Source of the DNA: Planctomycetota bacterium
GTDB lineage: Bacteria; Planctomycetota; PUPC01
DNA length: 26,209 nt
Assembly: GCA_003559755.1 (NCBI GenBank)
Contig: PWKM01000163.1
Coordinates: 1-26,209 of the forward strand
Direction: 5' to 3'
Below are positions 7,363 to 14,914 of this stretch, piece by piece. The notes below the pieces were generated by a model. It worked only from the letters and a program-made list of their open reading frames with translations, was not told where the DNA came from and ran no database searches. How positions within the stretch are numbered: position 1 is the first letter of the stretch; each line of letters starts with the position of its first letter. The position numbers and the translations under genes were made by a program.

Positions 7363-8127
7363 GTGGGTGGACTCCTCGCGGTCAACATCGGCAACAGTCG
7401 CGTCGGCCTGGGCCTGTTCGAATTCGACCGCCCTGCCCCCCCCTCGCCCCGGCCCGAGTGGTCCGGCTCGTTCGCCTTGCCGACCGATGGCTCTTTCTCT
7501 CCGACCATCGACTCGGAAATCGCACCGTCGGCCTGCGTGCTCGCTTCCGTCAACCCCCGTGCCGAGGCACCCATCCTTCGCTGGATTCAAACCCGTTACG
7601 AAGCGGCGACACACCGGTTCCCGTCTGAGGTGCCATCGCCCTACCCCACCGCCTACCAGGCACCCGGCAGAGCCGGGGCCGACCGGATCGCCAACGCAGT
7701 CGCGGCGTTCGAGGAGCACCGGCAGTCAAGCGTGATCGTCGATGCCGGGACTGCAATCACCGTCGACGCTGTCGCCGACGACGGGACGTTTCTCGGCGGG
7801 ACGATAATCCCCGGCCCGTCGCTCTGGACGTCCGCGCTGGCCAGCGGCACCGCCCTGCTCCCGGCGCCCGACCTCTGCCGGGAGGGCCCGGCGATCGGCA
7901 AGAATACAGAGGACGCGATCCGGTCCGGCGTACTGCGCGGAATCGCCGGAGCAGTGGACCGCCTGGTGGCCGACATCAGCTCTGAATTGGGCGGAGACCG
8001 ACGGACATTTCTGACCGGCGGAGGAGCCCCGACCCTTCAGCGGCTTTGCCATACAGAATGGACACTTCGCCCGCACCTGGCACTGGCCGGGCTCGTCATC
8101 GCCTATCGGGCATTCTGCGCCAGATAG
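7363..8127 (+). CDS. coaX: Type III pantothenate kinase
   Basis: Phosphorylates pantothenate in the first step of coenzyme A synthesis, in the cytoplasm. The ASKHA-fold landmarks are visible: the phosphate-1 loop VNIGNSR (about 7-13), GADRIANAVAAF, the phosphate-2 segment VIVDAGTAITVDAV, then GGTIIPG, IGKNTEDAIRSG and the C-terminal LTGGGAP. At 254 residues it matches CoaX (about 250-260). The phosphate-1 loop has Asn where characterised enzymes have Asp (D-x-GNT), a residue tied to metal binding and catalysis. Either this lineage tolerates Asn or activity is altered. The start is a GTG preceded by AGGAAGGATC. The bifunctional BirA-CoaX fusion seen in some bacteria is absent. Confidence 0.88.
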   Translation: MGGLLAVNIGNSRVGLGLFEFDRPAPPSPRPEWSGSFALPTDGSFSPTIDSEIAPSACVLASVNPRAEAPILRWIQTRYEAATHRFPSEVPSPYPTAYQAPGRAGADRIANAVAAFEEHRQSSVIVDAGTAITVDAVADDGTFLGGTIIPGPSLWTSALASGTALLPAPDLCREGPAIGKNTEDAIRSGVLRGIAGAVDRLVADISSELGGDRRTFLTGGGAPTLQRLCHTEWTLRPHLALAGLVIAYRAFCAR

Positions 8128-8205
8128 TCCGCCGGCTTTGCAGACCGGGGCCAGCTCCCTCCGAAATCGCAGCCCGGAGACCTGTAAAAAAATGTAAGAA
8201 AACGC

Positions 8206-8234
8206 TTGACATCGGCAGGCCTACCGGTTATTAC
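8206..8234 (+). promoter_or_regulatory. Candidate distal promoter upstream of gdhA
   Basis: A perfect TTGACA (8206-8211) and TATTAC (8229-8234) are separated by 17 bases, in a stretch more AT-rich than its surroundings. The predicted start near 8241 lies about 500 bases before gdhA, so it would make either a very long leader or a separate small RNA. Confidence 0.5.
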
Positions 8235-8634
8235 TAAATGCGCTGGCAGCAAAGGGTCGACTGATCATGTTCTCAACTTGCTCACGTGGACAATTGTCTA
8301 TTAATCCTTTCCGTTTTCCTCCGGCCGAAACCCGGAGCCGAGTCCACGTTCGTTGTAATAGCGCGGCTCTGTCTTCGGGGCGGGCGACGCCGTTCCGCCG
8401 TCCGCCCCTTTCGCGCCCGCGTTGAGCCCCTCTTCGGCAAGCCCCAAGCTTTCGGAATCCCCCATTGTTCTGGTGACTTTTTCTCTTGCATCGGCCCGCT
8501 GCCCGCTCGATGACGACACGATGCGGCCAGGCAACGCCTACCCGCCCAGGTTCCGTCCGATGCGCAGCCGCACCGCCGAATAGCCATCGACCTCGATTTT
8601 CCGATAAAATCAGGCGGAAAGCGGTGGAAAAAGT

Positions 8635-8662
8635 TTGACGCTGACATTCAGGGCGGTAAAAT
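8635..8662 (+). promoter_or_regulatory. Candidate proximal promoter of gdhA
   Basis: TTGACG (8635-8640), a 16-base spacer and TAAAAT (8657-8662) lie 85 bases before the gdhA start, giving a leader of about 80 bases. Good match and good distance for a housekeeping-type promoter. Confidence 0.65.
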
Positions 8663-8747
8663 GTCTGGGCTTTCAAGCGCCCCCGTGCCTTGATCGCCTC
8701 ATAACTGGAATCGCCCAACAGCAAAGCGGATTGGATGGAGCACGACG

Positions 8748-10097
8748 ATGAATATGACAGCAGCCCAATACATCGAGAACACGCTGGCCGGCGTGAAGAA
8801 GCAAAACCCCCACCAGCCGGAGTTTGTCCAGGCGGTGACGGAGGTCTTTTCCACAATCCGGCCTGCGGTGGAACGGCACCCCGAGTACTTCGAGCACTGC
8901 ATCCTCGAACGGCTCACAGAACCGGAACGGGTGGCGATCTTCCGAATCCCTTGGCAGGATGACCGCGGACGGATTCGGATCAACCGGGGATACCGGGTGA
9001 GGTTCAACAGCGCACTCGGCCCGTACAAGGGCGGGCTTCGATTCCACCCCACGGTCAACCTGAGCATCTCCAAGTTCCTTGCGTTTGAGCAGACGCTCAA
9101 GAACGCACTCACCAATCTGCCCCTGGGCGGGGCCAAGGGCGGAAGCGATTTCGACCCGAAGGGGAAGTCGGACAACGAGGTGATGCGGTTCTGCCAAAGC
9201 TTTTCCACCGAAGTGTACCGGTTCATCGGGCCCAGCTCCGACGTGCCGGCGGGCGACATCGGGGTCGGAGTGCGCGAGGTCGGCTACATCTTCGGCCAGC
9301 ACAAACGGATCACCGGCGAGTTCGAATATGCCCTCACCGGCAAAGACGTGAAATGGGGAGGAAGCTACGTCCGAAAGCAGGCGACCGGCTATGGCCTGAT
9401 CTACTTCCTCGACGAGATGCTGCAGGAGAGCGGTCGGACGCTCGACGGGCTGCGGCTCAGCATCTCCGGCTCGGGCAACGTCGCCATCTACGCCGCCGAA
9501 AAAGCACAGGAACTCGGGGCGACCGTGGTGGCGATGTCGGACAGCAAGGGCTATGTGTACCATCCCCAGGGCATCCAGCTCGAGCTGATGAAGCAGTTGA
9601 AGGAGGTCGAACGCAAACGGATCAGCGCCTACGCCGACCAGTGCTCCGGGGCCGAATACCACGAGGGAAGCTCCGGGATTTGGGCCATCCCGGTGGACAT
9701 AGCACTCCCCTGCGCCACACAGAACGAGATCGACACGGCCTCGGCGAGGAAGCTGGCCGATAACGGCGTCATCTGCGTCGCCGAAGGAGCCAACATGCCG
9801 ACGACCAACGACGCGATCGACGTGCTGCACGAGGCGGGTGTGCTGTTCGGGCCGGGCAAGGCGGCGAACGCCGGCGGTGTGGCAACCTCGGCTCTCGAGA
9901 TGTCGCAGAACAGCTTGCGATTGCAGTGGAGCTTCGCCGAAGTCGACGCCCGCCTGAAGACCATTATGCAGAACATCTACTGGCTGTGCGCCCGGACGGC
10001 CGAGGAATACGGGCAACCGGGCGACCTCGATACCGGGGCGAACATCGCGGGGTTCATCAAGGTGGCAGACGCCACCATCGAGCAGGGCTTGGTCTGA
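8748..10097 (+). CDS. gdhA: NADP-type glutamate dehydrogenase
   Basis: Catalyses reductive amination of 2-oxoglutarate with ammonia to glutamate, a main ammonium assimilation route. At 449 residues it matches the hexameric GDH-I class. Visible landmarks are GPYKGGLRFHPTVN (about 91-104), the catalytic-lysine segment LPLGGAKGGSDFDPKGKSD (about 124-142), PAGDIGVGVREVGYIFGQ (about 166-183), the nucleotide-binding loop SGSGNVAIYAAEKAQELGA, and VAEGANMPTT plus GPGKAANAGGVA near the C-terminus. NADP preference is inferred from similarity to the bacterial biosynthetic GdhA subfamily. The ATG has GGAG 7 bases upstream. It stands alone, with a promoter 85 bases ahead and a convergent gene behind. Confidence 0.96.
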   Translation: MNMTAAQYIENTLAGVKKQNPHQPEFVQAVTEVFSTIRPAVERHPEYFEHCILERLTEPERVAIFRIPWQDDRGRIRINRGYRVRFNSALGPYKGGLRFHPTVNLSISKFLAFEQTLKNALTNLPLGGAKGGSDFDPKGKSDNEVMRFCQSFSTEVYRFIGPSSDVPAGDIGVGVREVGYIFGQHKRITGEFEYALTGKDVKWGGSYVRKQATGYGLIYFLDEMLQESGRTLDGLRLSISGSGNVAIYAAEKAQELGATVVAMSDSKGYVYHPQGIQLELMKQLKEVERKRISAYADQCSGAEYHEGSSGIWAIPVDIALPCATQNEIDTASARKLADNGVICVAEGANMPTTNDAIDVLHEAGVLFGPGKAANAGGVATSALEMSQNSLRLQWSFAEVDARLKTIMQNIYWLCARTAEEYGQPGDLDTGANIAGFIKVADATIEQGLV

Positions 10098-10147
10098 TCC
10101 GGCAACCCAGGGCGAATGCCACAGGCCCGGTTATCGAGACGGGGTCT

Positions 10148-11149
10148 TCAACTCTCCCGCTTGTGTGCCCGCATGAGCCGATATCCGACCAGCCGGCTGC
10201 GTAACGGGGTACTCGGCAGGCGAACATTCTCGCAAAACGCATCGAACCGATCAAAGCCCAAGGCCCGGAGCTCCGGGGCGGGGTCCCGCTCGACGTAAGC
10301 CCGGAACATCCGTGCCCGGTCTTCTCGAGTGCATAAGCGACGGGTGCGGAGCGCTTTATCCAGCTTGGCCAGAAGAACGAAGCGTTCAGCGGGAGGCACC
10401 GGCGGCCTGACCAGGATCGTATGTTCGTGGTCCATCATTCCGAAATTGGCCGGGCTGTCGGGGCCGGGCAACAGCAGGTGGCCCGTGCCCACCTGGGTCA
10501 GAAATCCACCGTTCTCGAACAGCCGCCAGTGGAATGCGCCCAGCCGCTCGAAACCGTCCATAGACCGGAACGTTTCGACTGACGCCTCCGAGGCGCTGAG
10601 GATAGACTTTACCGATACCCACCCGGCCAGGTGTTTCTGGATCAGGTATGAACCGACGGGCACGCCCCCCAGGTGCAGCCGGTTGCAGGCGACGATCTCG
10701 GGAAATGGTACGTCCAGCCCGTCCAGCCATTCGGCGACGCGCTGTTCGTGCAGGGCACGCCCGGTACGCCTCAGTGCGAGAATCCAGCTCCAGTTGCCGC
10801 GAAAGTGGTAGAGCCGCAAATAGAACATCTTCGACGGATCGCTTGTCTCCGTCGCGAAGCGAATGCGGTCCCGCTTGATCTTCTGCAGCTTGAACGATAT
10901 CGGGCCGGGCAGCCGATCGTGGCATTCGCTGTGGATGCGCTCCAGATGCCGGGCCATGTGCTCTTTTCGGACTGTCTCGCCGTGACTGAACTCCCACGGG
11001 TGCGCAGAATCCGATCCGACCTCGAGCCACGGCTCACCCGTGTCCTCAAAGAACTCGTTCACCAATGGCCGGCCGGTATCGACGTGGCTCTCCTCCGCAT
11101 AGTCGGCTCTGCTCGACGACCGACACGACACGCTGTTCTTTTCCGCCAT
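10148..11149 (-). CDS. WaaP/Kdo-kinase-like protein, probable pseudokinase
   Basis: Related to lipopolysaccharide kinases of the WaaP/RfaP/InaA family, which phosphorylate core heptose or Kdo on the cytoplasmic side. Resemblance is seen in PISFKLQKIKRDRIRF (N-lobe), GVPVGSYLIQKHL, and the segment from FENGGF to VPPAERFVLLAKLDKAL. Against the classical HRD-x-x-x-x-HFLL loop this protein reads LTQVGTGHLLL, so the catalytic Asp is replaced by Gln and the HR is lost. The later metal-binding Asp seems kept (MMDHEHT, compare VIDLHRA). It is therefore probably not a canonical kinase. The ATG at 11149 is preferred over an in-frame GTG at 11161; both have weak Shine-Dalgarno sequences. The family assignment is by eye and moderately sure. 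Confidence 0.68.
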   Translation of the reverse strand: MAEKNSVSCRSSSRADYAEESHVDTGRPLVNEFFEDTGEPWLEVGSDSAHPWEFSHGETVRKEHMARHLERIHSECHDRLPGPISFKLQKIKRDRIRFATETSDPSKMFYLRLYHFRGNWSWILALRRTGRALHEQRVAEWLDGLDVPFPEIVACNRLHLGGVPVGSYLIQKHLAGWVSVKSILSASEASVETFRSMDGFERLGAFHWRLFENGGFLTQVGTGHLLLPGPDSPANFGMMDHEHTILVRPPVPPAERFVLLAKLDKALRTRRLCTREDRARMFRAYVERDPAPELRALGFDRFDAFCENVRLPSTPLRSRLVGYRLMRAHKRES

Positions 11150-11161
11150 TTTCTTACCCAC

Positions 11162-11407
11162 ACGGATTGGCGCAGCCCTCTGTCACTGTGGGGCGCACTG
11201 GGGCCGGAAAATTGCAGCGACAACGACAGTGTGCATTAAAGACGTCGACTGCAACGTGCCGATCGAAGCTGGATGCTCCAGCGGAGCTGACGGCCCTGAC
11301 CAGTTTGTGCCACAATGACAGTGTACGCACAGAATAGTCATCTTTCCATCGATGTCAAGCGTCGCCGAACGATGATGTCCGGGCCGATGGAAAACCAACG
11401 ACAAGAA
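11162..11407. other. Divergent intergenic region with operator-like repeats
   Basis: Between the WaaP-like gene (minus) and the YetA-like gene (plus) lie two near-identical direct repeats, CAACGACAGTGT (11221-11232) and CAATGACAGTGT (11313-11324), 92 bases apart. The second abuts a perfect inverted repeat TTGTG-C-CACAA (11305-11315). An ACAGTG core in inverse orientation occurs at 11184-11189. These could be regulator sites for either gene; no protein is evident in the region. Confidence 0.35.
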
Positions 11408-11436
11408 TTGCCTGGAACCGGTAGATGGGATATAAT
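11408..11436 (+). promoter_or_regulatory. Sigma70-like promoter of the YetA-like gene
   Basis: TTGCCT (11408-11413), 17 bases, and a perfect TATAAT (11431-11436). The predicted start near 11443 gives a leader of about 34 bases carrying AGAGGAG before the ATG at 11477. This is one of the two clearest promoters in the window. Confidence 0.8.
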
Positions 11437-11476
11437 CTCGTAAGTGTTGACCGGCCCCGATTAGAGGAGTGGAATC

Positions 11477-13798
11477 ATGGGAACCCATGTTCGTCGTATT
11501 GCGCTCGTGTGTCTCTGCCTCCTGCTCTCGCTGTCCGCCTCCGCCGTCGAGGTCAACCTGACTGTGGCGGAGCCCGCCGGCGTGGCCCGCACCGCTGACG
11601 GGGTCACCACCGGCGTTCCGTTCGCCAATGGGGTGGTCGAGGACGTGTCGGTGCTCACCGCGATGGTGGGCGGTCGGCCGGTCCCGGCCCAATTCCTGAA
11701 AACGGTGCCCTGGCCCGACGGCTCGGTCCGCTGGGCGCTGATGGACCTGCAGATCGACGTGCCGGCAAACGGGCAGACCGAGGTCACCGTCACCGATGCG
11801 AACCGGAACCCGGCGCCCGACAGCCCGGTAACCGTCGAGCAGGACGATGCAACAGTAACCGTCTCGACGGGCCCGATGACCCTGGTGCTGGACAAACAGG
11901 CCCCCGGCCTGTTCAACTCGATCCAAATCGATGGGGCAGAACTGTTCAAAGGCGGCCGGGGCCTGGTCCTCTACATGCCGGAAGGCGAGGAGATTCTGGC
12001 CGGCCCGCCGGACTCGGTCGAGATTGAGCAGGCGGGGCCGATGCGGACGACCATCGCCTTCAAAGGCGTATTCCCCAACGCTCTCGAAGACCACATCCGG
12101 TACACCGTCCGCGTCACCGCGTACTCGGGCCAGCGGTTCGTCAAAGTCCACGCCTGGCTGGAGAACCAGGGCCGCTACGGCTACGACGGGCAGGCCGAAT
12201 GGCTCAATTTCGACGGGCTGGCGGTCGAATACGACCTGGACCTGCCCGGCGACGTGACCGCTCGGTGTGAAGGCGTGACCGCCAGCCACCTGAAGGTCGA
12301 GCAGCTCAACCCCGAACACCGCTACGCCTCGTTCGAGTATCACGTGTACCGTGACGGGGAGCGGGCGAAGAGCGGCGAGCGGACCGACGGAATCGTCGAG
12401 ATTACCTACGGCGGCGGACGAGTGGTCACCGCCGTGCGCCACTTCTGGGAGAACTACGAGAAGGCCATCGAGGTCAACCCGCAGAAGCTGACTCTGTGGC
12501 TCTGGCCGCGTAACGGCCAGTGGCCGCGCGATGTCCGCCGCGGGGCATCCGCCAACGAGTTCTCTCAATTCGCCAAGGACGATCTGTACGCCCTGCCGGG
12601 AGGCACACACAAGGGCTACGAGTTTATACTCGACTTCTCGGACAGGTCGCCGGAAGCGGCGGCGGCAACCCTCAACGCGCCGCTGATGGCCCTGGCGACG
12701 CCGGAATACTACGCGACGACCGAGGCCGCGCCCGGATGGTTCGCACCCGCCGATTTCAGGACCGGCAACGAGGACTACGACACCAGCGTCCTGCACTGGA
12801 ACCAGCGGGCGGCCGACGCGATCAACCGCGACAGCAACACCAGCTTGTATGCCGCCCGTAACGGGCGGGGCGACCGACGCGGGTTCTGGTACGGATGGAT
12901 GGACTTCGGCGACCTGTGCTGGCAGCCAGGCACATCGCAACTACATTACGACTGGACCTGGGCGATACTCGTCAACTACCTGCGACAGGGCCAGCGCGGG
13001 TTCATCGACATGAGCACCGAGATGGCCCGCCATCGCATCGATGTCGATCAGATCTGGTCAGACCGCGTCCGCCCACAGTTCAGGGGCCTGACCCGCTATG
13101 AGAAGCAGTACACCAACATCCACGGCGGGGTGCGGGGCGGCTGGTTCCGGCCCATCCCGAGCCATCACTGGTCGTGCGGCGTGGTCCTCTATTACATGCT
13201 GACCGGCGAGCCGAAAGCACGCGAGGCCGCCATCCGAAGCGCAAACGGCGTCGTGTTGCGCCAGGTCAACAGCTATCGAAATGAACCGTCCACCCGCGGC
13301 CAGCTCCGGTCGAGCGGATGGGCGATCCTGGTCCTGTGCTCGACCTACGACCTGACCGGCGATCAGCACTGGCTCGACGAGGCGATGGTCCTGTTCAACC
13401 ACCACTTCGTCCCCCTGTGGGAAGACAGAGGGCCGCTGATGGGCGGCGGGCTGCAGCTCTATTACTCGCTCGACGGCCTGACCCGGCTCCACCACCGGAC
13501 CGGGAACGAGCAGTTGCTCCGGTTGCTCCGCGAGATCGCCGAGGCGGAGTTCAGCGGGCGGGACGGCGGCGAATGGCTGACGCATTTCACAAACCTGTAC
13601 GGCTACCTGGCGCTCGTGGACAACAACGAGGACTATCTCGCCAAAGCCGTCCAATACTTCAACGCCTACACCCCGAGTCGGCCCAACCCGCCGGCCTTCA
13701 CCAACACCGGGGCGTGGACGAAGGAAGTCGCCAAGCGGCTCCGAAACGGCCACATCCTCCAGTACGTGCAGTGGAAAATGCAGGCGGAGGATGAATAA
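11477..13798 (+). CDS. Secreted YetA/PL26-like protein (putative exo-polysaccharide lyase)
   Basis: A large exported protein (773 residues) with signal peptide (1-23). The first domain (about 25-115) has the RIFT-barrel pattern of the PcRGLX/YetA family: GVPFANGVVEDVSVL, GRPVPAQF and WPDGSVRWALMDLQ. A beta-sandwich region follows (to about 410). The C-terminal half is a likely (alpha/alpha) toroid with FWYGWMDFGDLCW, HYDWTWAILVNYL, MARHRIDVDQIW and repeated helical pairs. In PL26 enzymes this architecture cleaves rhamnogalacturonan exolytically; many homologues are uncharacterised, so the substrate is unknown. It has its own promoter and a strong AGAGGAG site, and no transporter or sulfatase partner lies beside it. 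The role in plant or algal polysaccharide use is inferred from the family. Confidence 0.75.
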   Translation: MGTHVRRIALVCLCLLLSLSASAVEVNLTVAEPAGVARTADGVTTGVPFANGVVEDVSVLTAMVGGRPVPAQFLKTVPWPDGSVRWALMDLQIDVPANGQTEVTVTDANRNPAPDSPVTVEQDDATVTVSTGPMTLVLDKQAPGLFNSIQIDGAELFKGGRGLVLYMPEGEEILAGPPDSVEIEQAGPMRTTIAFKGVFPNALEDHIRYTVRVTAYSGQRFVKVHAWLENQGRYGYDGQAEWLNFDGLAVEYDLDLPGDVTARCEGVTASHLKVEQLNPEHRYASFEYHVYRDGERAKSGERTDGIVEITYGGGRVVTAVRHFWENYEKAIEVNPQKLTLWLWPRNGQWPRDVRRGASANEFSQFAKDDLYALPGGTHKGYEFILDFSDRSPEAAAATLNAPLMALATPEYYATTEAAPGWFAPADFRTGNEDYDTSVLHWNQRAADAINRDSNTSLYAARNGRGDRRGFWYGWMDFGDLCWQPGTSQLHYDWTWAILVNYLRQGQRGFIDMSTEMARHRIDVDQIWSDRVRPQFRGLTRYEKQYTNIHGGVRGGWFRPIPSHHWSCGVVLYYMLTGEPKAREAAIRSANGVVLRQVNSYRNEPSTRGQLRSSGWAILVLCSTYDLTGDQHWLDEAMVLFNHHFVPLWEDRGPLMGGGLQLYYSLDGLTRLHHRTGNEQLLRLLREIAEAEFSGRDGGEWLTHFTNLYGYLALVDNNEDYLAKAVQYFNAYTPSRPNPPAFTNTGAWTKEVAKRLRNGHILQYVQWKMQAEDE

Positions 13799-13900
13799 CG
13801 TCGCCTGCGGGGCAGCTCGCCTCGGGATGACTATTGTCGGACGCTGGCCCGCCCCGTGATTCGATAAAGGGAAGCCGCCGTTCCGTTGTAGCACGGCGAA

Positions 13901-14914
13901 TCAGCGGGGCGCCAGCTCGAAGTCGATGATCAGCGGATAATGGTCAGACCCCACGTGCGGGCCAACCCGCCTGTCCAGGATGCCCACTCCCTCCGAAACC
14001 AGGGCGTGATCGATCGGGATCAGAAGTGGCGGGGCATACGTCGGCCACGTCGGCTGGTAGCCGAATCCGACCGCGCTGTCTCGCAAGCTCGAGTGGGCCA
14101 GGAGCCGGCGGAAGTATGGCGAGAAGCGGGTGATATTCAGGTCGCCCAGAAGCAGGAGTGGCGGGGCAATCTGGCCGGCCCGGTCGGCGAGATCGGCCAG
14201 TTGCTCGTTCCGCAGACGAGACGCCTCGGCGCCAAGCGGCGGCCTGGGGTGTGTCCCGATGACCGTCAGCGGCGCGTCGCCGATGGTGATCCGAGCCACG
14301 ACGGTGGGGTGCGGCTCTTCGCCGATGAACTCGATGTCGGCCGACTCGAACGGGTGGGCACTGAACAGGGCGATGCCGAACGGCCCGCCCTGGGGCCTCG
14401 CGATAACGTGCGGATAGATATCGGTGAGGTCCACCAGGTCCTCGAACCACCGCTCTGTGTATTCCATCAGCAGCAACAGGTCCGGCTGTTCGTCCCGGAC
14501 CAGCGCCCGCACCGCCTCGTGGTTTCGGTTCGCTTCGTGAAGGTTCAAGCTGAGTGCCCGCAGTCGGACCCGCTCTTCGACCGGCACATCATCCAACGCT
14601 GCGGGCGAGCCGAGATAGAGCGGGGCAACTGCGGCGAGGTTGGCCACGGACACGAGCAGACAAACCCCTGCCAGCCGGAATCGACGCAGCGCCGCCAGCC
14701 CGACTGCGGCCCCCAGAAGGCACACAAGATACTGCAAACGAAAGTGAGCGACCAGATCGAACCGCCACCAGAGACGGCCCAGATACCCGACCGCGGTGAG
14801 AAGAGCCAGGAGCGCCCCGATCCCCAGGAGGATACCGACGAGCACGTTATGCAGTCGGCCCCGCTTCTCGACGCTCTCGGCGGCAGGCGTGTTTCCGGAC
14901 TCAGAGTCCGTCAC
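13901..14914 (-). CDS. Membrane-anchored endonuclease/exonuclease/phosphatase-family protein
   Basis: Three hydrophobic segments (about 24-46, 60-77, 80-100) precede an EEP-fold hydrolase domain (about 115-335). The metal and catalytic motifs are present: LSLNLHEANRN, LLLLMEY (metal-binding Glu), GTHPRPP, LLGDLNITRFSP (Asp and Asn), IDHALVS and GSDHYPLIIDF (catalytic His). This layout is widespread in bacteria; substrates may be nucleic acid or phosphodiesters and cannot be told here. The hydrolase domain probably faces the periplasm. The start is GTG with GGAG 7 bases upstream; it overlaps the end of the methyltransferase gene by 14 bases, so translation is likely coupled. Confidence 0.87.
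   Translation of the reverse strand: MTDSESGNTPAAESVEKRGRLHNVLVGILLGIGALLALLTAVGYLGRLWWRFDLVAHFRLQYLVCLLGAAVGLAALRRFRLAGVCLLVSVANLAAVAPLYLGSPAALDDVPVEERVRLRALSLNLHEANRNHEAVRALVRDEQPDLLLLMEYTERWFEDLVDLTDIYPHVIARPQGGPFGIALFSAHPFESADIEFIGEEPHPTVVARITIGDAPLTVIGTHPRPPLGAEASRLRNEQLADLADRAGQIAPPLLLLGDLNITRFSPYFRRLLAHSSLRDSAVGFGYQPTWPTYAPPLLIPIDHALVSEGVGILDRRVGPHVGSDHYPLIIDFELAPR

Larger units (their letters stand above)
8128..8747 (+). other. 620-base non-coding region before gdhA
   Basis: No convincing protein is encoded here; short open frames in it lack ribosome-binding sites and family motifs. It holds two candidate promoters (8206 and 8635), both pointing at gdhA. It also has GC-rich inverted repeats: GGGGCGGGCGAC (8377-8388) with GTCCGCCCC (8400-8408), and GCATCGG (8488-8494) with CCGATGC (8557-8563). 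These could belong to a structured leader or a small RNA made from the first promoter. I do not recognise a known RNA family (not tmRNA, RNase P or a tRNA). Confidence 0.5.

Noticed and set aside
8241..8640. tRNA, tmRNA, RNase P or SRP RNA in the gdhA leader
   Set aside because: None of the conserved landmarks (T-loop GGTTCGA, CCA acceptor fold, RNase P or SRP core motifs) were found.
8673..10016. Minus-strand open frame opposite gdhA
   Set aside because: GdhA is unambiguous on the plus strand, and the antisense translation has no recognisable domain.
11183..12940. 585-codon minus-strand open frame opposite the YetA-like gene
   Set aside because: The plus-strand frame has a signal peptide, family motifs, ribosome-binding site and promoter; the minus-strand frame is its GC-rich shadow.
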